Positions 57,975-64,000 of a DNA stretch of 64,000 nt are shown piece by piece. The first letter of the stretch is position 1; every line of letters begins with the position of its first letter. A model generated the notes under the pieces. The model was not told the origin of the DNA. It did no database searches and saw only the letters and a list, made by a program, of their open reading frames with translations. Position numbers and translations under genes: made by a program. This DNA comes from Lytechinus pictus (taxonomy: Eukaryota; Echinodermata; Echinoidea; Temnopleuroida; Toxopneustidae), in the NCBI RefSeq assembly GCF_037042905.1, contig NW_026974140.1, forward strand, positions 9,807,001 through 9,871,000, read 5' to 3'.

Positions 57975-58790
57975 TGGAAATAACCAAGTGTCCCACAGTG
58001 TGTTCACAGTGTGGAAAACGGTAAAGAAATATCTTCAAACTGTTAAATTTGAGCATTTCAGGAGTAGATCACAATTTTACATAATCCACAGTCACGACTA
58101 TCTGAACACACTGCTGTGCAGTGGGGACAGTCACAATCGCGTCTTCTCAATGTGTGAACACCCAAAGTGATTGGTGTCCGCCGTGTGAAATTGTCATTAC
58201 ACTGCTTAATGCGACTGTTTATACAGTGTCAGTGTGCATCACGTATTCCTTATTGACCCCAGTCGGAACTCACTGTGGAGTGGACACAGTTATAATCGTC
58301 TTCACGTAGTCCACACGTGTAACACCACTGTGGACACTCACATGGATTAGATGCGTCAACCGTGTGAAATTGTCATTACACTGTTAAACTGTGTCAGCGT
58401 GCATCAAGCATCCATTATATACCCCAATGTGAACACACTGTGGAAGCTTCCCGTAGTCCACTTTGTGTGACGCCACTGCATGTGGACACCCACACGGTGC
58501 AGATGCGTCAACCGTGTGAAATTATCATTACACTATTCAATAGGACTATTTCAACAGTGTCATTGACGCACTTGAATCACGTCTTCATATCGACCAATAT
58601 GTAAACACACTGTGGAGTGGACAACGTCATAATCACGACTTCACAGAGTCCAATGTGTGACGCCACAGTGATTCACTGTGTGAATACCCACATGGTCAAT
58701 TGTGGGGAATTTATCATTGTACTGTTCAATGTGACCATTCGAACAGTGTCAGCGCGAATCGCGTCTTCCACTATGTGAACACCTTGTAAC
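57975..58790. repeat. CACACTGTG-rich repeat block, several diverged units
   Basis: The segment CCGTGTGAAATTGTCATTAC recurs at 58181, 58360, 58512 and in a diverged form near 58699 (spacings about 179, 152 and 187 bp). Between the recurrences stand CACACTGTGGA, TGTGTGACGCCAC and CAGTGTCA motifs. The first part matches 2830-3060. Confidence 0.65.
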
Positions 58791-58799
58791 GCTTTTTTT

Positions 58800-59201
58800 T
58801 ACTAGCATAATGATTACCCACTGAATGACGACAACATGGAGATACCAGCACGGATCCATGACCACACCGACCCCGCTTGCAAGTTGTACTTATCAAACCG
58901 ACACCATTCATTGAGTACTTCCCCAAATCATCAATCTTTATTATGTGGCCATTACTCCGGCCCGAATAGCCCTTCCGGTGCAATGGTAACTCCTGTCACT
59001 TTTCGTCATCTTTATTATCCGGTTATCTACCGTCACAAAACGTTATACCATGGAGCTATTAAGAGCTATATGGTTATACTGTCAACCCGCCCTACATAGC
59101 GTGTCTACTCTGATCTGTTGTCAAACAATGTTCGGAGAATACCGATTGAAAGATTGATCACCTGCTTTGGCATGGTTTATCGCTTCCCAAGTTTGTGTGC
59201 A
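58800..59201. other. No feature recognised
   Basis: Short unremarkable open frames only. Confidence 0.4.
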
Positions 59202-59391
59202 CAGTAAAAACGCTGTTTATTTTTGTTAATAACGCTGTGTATTATACATTAGGAGTTTAAACAGTTTAAACAAGTATATAAAATCTTAAACAATAAATTT
59301 TAATTTTTAATACTTAATTCCCAATGAATTGAGCATGATTGTTTAAACTGCTTTAACAGCGTTGTTTAAAATTAAACACGTTTTACTGTGC
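59202..59391. repeat. GTTTAAAC-rich MITE (family T), best copy
   Basis: The left end CACAGTAAAAACGCTGTTT pairs with the right end, in reverse CACAGTAAAACGTGTTTAA. Internal GTTTAAACAGTTTAAAC and TGTTTAAACTGC. About 190 bp, no coding capacity. Confidence 0.7.
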
Positions 59392-59595
59392 GTCTTTAAA
59401 TCGTGGAGTCTATCTGAAATCGATTATTATCAATATCAGCATATTGCCGACATATTAAAGAAAAAAAAACTATAGTTGTGGGAAAGACGAAAAAAGTTAT
59501 CATTAACAATTGAATTTGTTTCATGATATTTTGAAATTTGGAAGAACATCATGAATAGTTAGTTATCCATTGCAAGCATCTGGTTCATAAATGGA

Positions 59596-59806
59596 CCATA
59601 ATAGTGCTGTTACACCAAGTCAGTATTAGACGAAATGGGTCAGCCTAACAAGAAATTAGACAAGACGGTAAATGGGCTACTGTATGATGGCATTATGACC
59701 AAATGTTAAGTAGACGAACTGGTTGTGGACGAACCGGGATTAATCCCCCCGACCATGTAGAATGGCGCCATTCGAAAGTAGACCAAGTGGGTGTGGACCA
59801 AGTGGT
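59596..59806 (+). repeat. GACCAAGTGG/GACGAACTGG degenerate repeat
   Basis: Related units such as AGTAGACGAACTGGTTGTGG, AGTAGACCAAGTGGGTGTGG and GACCAAGTGGTAATT recur at irregular intervals. Probably a relic of a foldback or tandem repeat. Confidence 0.45.
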
Positions 59807-60402
59807 AATTTATTCACCTTGCTTGATTTTGATTTTGGAAGCTAGCCATTACATGCTACCATGTTAACATTCCAACCTCTTTACGACCTCCTGGCCAGAC
59901 AGAAATGCATTTCGCGATAAATGGTATCGATCTGTGTTTGTTTACAGAGCCAACATAAAACGTGTCAACTTATTTCAAATCTCAGTCATTCTTTGGAGCC
60001 GCAGGCATAGAATTATGCGGTTAAACCTGCACGTCGACGACACACAGTCCCACGCACCCAAACAGGTGGGAGTAATTACAGGCAGGTATCACGGTCAAGT
60101 TCATAGACTAATGTTTGCGGAAAGATCGGGCTTTGTGGTGTGTCATACATCTGAGCTTGTAGGTGGATATCCGTTGGATAACGTTCGATGGTTCTTTTCC
60201 TTCTTATCATTTCCATTTAATGGCATTCGCTAGACGACTGACGGTAGCAACGCAAACATGATTATTAGAATTTAAGATAAAAGAAAAAATACATATATCA
60301 CCATGCTTGAATATTTACTCAAACCTGTGATTAAGCGTTATGAAAACATCATGAAAAATGAGTTTCCCTTTCCAGGGCGAACGAAATGAGAGTTCTGTGA
60401 AC

Positions 60403-61264
60403 CAGAGGCGTCGATCCTGGGGGAGGGAGGGCGATCGCCCCACCAATTAAAATATTGGGCGGGGGGGCAAACATATCGTTTTGCCCCCAAATAATGTGCA
60501 AAAATAAAATAAGATTGTAATGTTACACAGAAATCAGCAAGCGAGGTTGAGATACACAACTAATTCTTTATTTAAAATCGTGCTCAAAATATCCGCTTTT
60601 CAGATTGGAATATAAAAATATTCAGCTCGCGCTTCGTGCTCGCATCATTTCTGTAGCAAAAACCCATACTTTTAAATAGGTGAATACAATGTCCCGTTTT
60701 CAGTTCTAAACCTCAAAAGAACTCCCGCTTCAATTTGCAATAATGATTTATTGGATATATATCTTGTTCTTTATTAAAAGTGACTAAATACTTAGAGGTT
60801 TGGAGACAGAAAACAATAAAATTTATGAAAAATGGACCTAACCCCTTTTGACAAATGAGTTCTTCAGAAGAGTTAAGTTGCAAAGTTTAGTTTCCACTCC
60901 AAGAAAATCATTTTTTTTTATTTTCCCATATTGCACTATTAATATGCGAAACTGAATTTTCATGATACCCTACCATGAGAACATACAATTGGGTATAAAA
61001 GAAATTTACCTGTCTTCATATTTTTAAAGATATTCTTTTCCAAAAAAATTATGTGTGAACCTAACCCCTTTTGCAACTAAACTGAAATGGACCTAACCCC
61101 TTTTGAAAATAAAGTGATTTTTCTTTGCCATTTTAGTTCACTTTTTAATAGGAATTTCATTTTTTATTTAGTATCATCTTATAGAGCTACTAAAAAAACA
61201 TACATTGAGACATAAAAATCAAATTTGATGAAAAATGGACCTAACCCCTTTTGCAAGTGAGCTC

Positions 61265-61329
<65 letters not shown>

Positions 61330-61478
61330 TTATTTATATAATATAGGCATGTGTGTGAGGGTGATTGTGTGTGTGTGTGTGGGGCAGTTTGTTTGTTTTG
61401 TGTGATCGAGCGCCTTTGGAAGGTTGATTCATGACTTTGCCCCCCCCCCCCCATCTGAAAAATGGATCGGCGCCCCTG
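60403..61478. mobile_element. hAT-like non-autonomous element with 8-bp target duplication
   Basis: The left end CAGAGGCGTCGATCC and the right end, in reverse CAGGGGCGCCGATCC, match at 13 of 15 positions. Outside them stands a perfect 8-bp direct repeat CTGTGAAC (60395-60402 and 61479-61486), the length used by the hAT superfamily. Internally it has G/C runs near both ends, one family H motif (GCTCGCGCTTCGTGCTCGCA, about 60626), four copies of a CCTAACCCCTTTTG motif and a (TA)n tract. No transposase frame. Confidence 0.8.
61268..61323. repeat. (TA)n microsatellite inside the hAT-like element
   Basis: About 27 uninterrupted TA units. Confidence 0.95.
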
Positions 61479-61489
61479 CTGTGAACTAC

Positions 61490-62312
61490 TAGATTATTTT
61501 GGTATTTCACCCTTTTGTTCAATACTATTGAATGATGAACGAGGTAATATTCAAAATGCATGTTAATCGCTGCACAAATTGAAGGCAATGCCTCTCAATG
61601 AAATTATCCATTATGAAGAAAAAGTGAGAGAGTTTGAGATGGCTTGCACAAAAGTGCAAGAGCATGTAAAGTGGAAGAGCAAGTAAGCAATGGGATAATA
61701 CCCCAATTCTATCAAGGTTTTCTTTCAGATAGGATCAGAAATCGAGATGACCTTCCATTACTTCGTATAGGTTCATTATAATACAGACAAGGATTGTTAG
61801 TGACATTATATAAGCATAGGAACATTGTGTAATCATAGCTAAAAAGACTCGATCCATCATATATCAGTGTAGATTATGCCAGGTAAACTGCCCTACCCTA
61901 ATAAGGATATACATGTATTTGGGTACATTTTGTTCAGAAATTAAGCAAAGGCCATCCTGGATTAAACATTCATAATACGGTTGGGTAGTTGATGACTTAA
62001 TAATGATCACTTTCACCACTTTATTCTTGTATTACATCCGATTTTGAATTTTGTAATGTTATGCTCGTGATTGATTTGAATATTAATCTTTAAATCAACT
62101 TATTGTTAAGGAACATTAGACATTTCAACAAACAAGGGTGGGTGAGTGAGCATGATGGTCATGATGGTGGAAGGGTCTTGGCATACCATATCTAACCCAC
62201 TCTCTATTTCCAATCCTCCTTTTCCTCGTCCTCATTCATCCCCTCCCCATCGGTCTACCTCTTTCTAATACTTTCTCTATTGTGTCCGTTGTCCAGCTCC
62301 CCCGCTCCCCCC
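61490..62312. other. No gene recognised
   Basis: AT-rich sequence turning pyrimidine-rich near 62200-62300. Confidence 0.4.
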
Positions 62313-62314
62313 GG

Positions 62315-62447
62315 CCCTCCCTCCCTCCCTCCCTCCCTCCCTCCCTCCCTCCCTCCCTCCCTCCCTCCCTCCCTCCCTCCCTCCCTCCCTCCCTCCCTCC
62401 CTCCCTCCCTCCCTCCCTCCCTCCCTCCCTCCCTCCCTCCCTCCCTC
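62315..62447. repeat. (CCCT)n microsatellite, about 33 units
   Basis: An uninterrupted tetranucleotide array. The open frames across it (PPSL or GREGG repeats) are artefacts. On the minus strand GGGA repeats could form G-quadruplexes. Confidence 0.97.
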
Positions 62448-62449
62448 AA

Positions 62450-64000
62450 TTTCAGACTCTGATCTGAATGATGTCACCTTTCTTGTTATTTCTCTCGAAA
62501 TCTCACACATTCGTGCCAAACACCTGCAAAGTATCGGCATAGAATATACAGAGGAATGAACATTGTTCTTTTTACATGTGTAGAAAGCTACCTTACTTCA
62601 TGTACTTTGTGGTAAATGAATGGCAGTAATCAGAATTACAATGTTGATAAAGGCCTTGAATTGAAATGTTGAAAAATTCCAACAAATTATTTGGCTCAAT
62701 GATCCTTTGAGGGAAAAAATAACATCGTATAAAAAAGGGCATTTTCGACAATCATGATAGTTCTCCATAGACGCATGCTATGAAGTTCACATTTTATCAG
62801 GTTTGTGCCAAAACCTATCAGAGAGTTCTCCAGAAAATGAGGCCAACGATACATTTTATTTCAAAAGGAAAATCAGATCAACAAACAACCATCATGAAAA
62901 ATTTTGCTTAACAAAATTGCAAAATGGGCTTTCTGTCTGTCATAATCTTACGATCAGTGTTATTTTTCTATTCTGACAATTCCAAGGATTCACTAAATTA
63001 TTATTACGTGGTTACGAAAATATGTACACCAAAGAAGAGATGGAAAAAAAAACTACTGATTAAATGAGTACCTGTGCTTTTTCATATTCTTGAGTCTAAT
63101 ATGTGTGAAATGTAGACCTAACTTTAGAATCGATAATATTTTATTAATTATTTGTCCTTTTAAATTTCATATCCATTTCCAAGGTCTGACAGTCCTGGAA
63201 TTATTCAGAAATGTCTGTGCTTAACCACGTTTATCATGGAATCTATCATTCTGATGCATTGAGTAAAAACTGCATAATATAGATCCCACAACTTATCCCA
63301 GCACCCCCCCCCCCCCCGTGTCGTGTTCTTTTCAAACTCAACGTGATAGAATGATGATCATGGGCTAATCTTGACCAGACTGACCAGGTCAAGATATCCT
63401 GTTAGTCTGTCAGTGGTATTCTGTCTGTCCAGTTTTAGCCAGAATAATAGAATAGAAACCGATTTTGAGGGGCAGCATTTGGTTGAATAAAATCAATGAC
63501 TGGCCAAGCTGTACGGAAAGTGACAGGAAGGGACGGGGAGTGAGAGAGACTGGGGAATCGCACAAAATTGGAAAGAGCAAGCAAAGTTTCAACCGGCGTC
63601 GTAGATCTGAAACTCAAAATAAAATGGATGGTTCGCCTGTGGCCGACATTCTATTTATAAATCTTGATAGCTTTAATGAATGAAGTCCCAATTATCCCAT
63701 ATTCAGAGAAGAATCTTTTCATTCTGTGCAAGTTTTAGGTAAGAAGGGGTGTGGCTAAGTGAATTCTGTGTGGGATGGAGACGGGAGTGTTTGGGTTGCA
63801 CATTTTAAAACTTACCCAGAATGAAATTAAACTCTGTTTTTAGATTGAGGTTGGAAGGGCCCTTTGGGAAGCTTTTTAATTTTCTGCCATAAGTTTTTTT
63901 CATGTTGTCTACTTACGCCATGCTAAGCTTTTTAGATTAAAAGAACTAGCATGATGTCTGAAAAATATCCAACATCTGCTAAAGGAAACCTTTTAGTTTA
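62450..64000. other. No gene recognised
   Basis: AT-rich sequence, a C run near 63303-63317 and a CTGTC-rich patch at about 63405-63430. No exon or repeat end recognised up to the window edge. Confidence 0.4.

Noticed and set aside
62255-62540. Open frames encoding GREGG or PPSL repeats
   Set aside because: They are translations of the (CCCT)n microsatellite.

Overview
This window reads as non-bacterial, animal nuclear DNA. It is AT-rich, has no long open reading frames, carries GT-AG style splice signals, intron-less metazoan-type tRNA genes followed by Pol III oligo-T terminators, tRNA-derived SINEs, 5'-truncated LINE fragments and many palindromic DNA-transposon relics (MITEs). Several repeats (TTAA-flanked palindromes of 0.55-0.6 kb, the 'CGCGCTTCGCGCTCGC' family, elements with CACTGTAAAA-type ends) resemble what I remember from echinoderm, especially sea urchin, genomic DNA. 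That assignment is an inference from memory and was not checked by any search.

Layout. 1-6250: gene-poor, with foldback elements at 1.9 kb, a 'CACACTGTG' repeat at 2.8-3.1 kb, two small CAGTCACAC-type MITEs and one short TTAA MITE. 6.5-16 kb: the clearest functional locus, nine tRNA-His(GTG) copies, all on the + strand. Six look canonical, one has a T-stem mismatch and two are decayed. Their spacers are mosaics of shared duplicated blocks. A 0.58-kb TTAA MITE sits in one copy of a spacer block whose unoccupied counterpart is also in the window, giving a natural filled/empty site pair. 16-25 kb: foldback elements and otherwise featureless sequence. 25-31 kb: clusters of the CGCGCTTCGCGCTCGC repeat, with a CR1/L2-like LINE 3' fragment inside an inverted segment. 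31-49 kb: mostly featureless, with two large TTAA palindromes, a near-perfect 166-bp palindromic MITE and microsatellites. 50-51 kb: the best evidence for a protein-coding gene, a CpG-containing promoter-like stretch with an inverted pair of CCAAT boxes, a GTGAGT donor, then a spliced exon (acceptor TTTTGTGCAG, donor AAG/GTAAGC) whose ATG opens a signal-peptide-like sequence. The rest of that gene was not identified. 51-64 kb: SINE and LINE relics, a 40-bp minisatellite, a CpG-rich block with two perfect CRE sites, a hAT-like element with a perfect 8-bp target duplication, and a (CCCT)n array.

Functional reading. The tRNA-His genes would each be transcribed by Pol III from internal A and B boxes and stop at the adjacent T-run. 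As in other animals the 5' G-1 of tRNA-His is not encoded (an A precedes every copy), so it would be added after transcription. Almost everything else is transposon-derived. I found no sequence support for a previously undescribed multi-gene system; the most informative items are the tRNA-His array with its internal filled/empty TTAA site, the hAT-like element, the families of TTAA palindromes that share an internal module, and the isolated signal-peptide exon.
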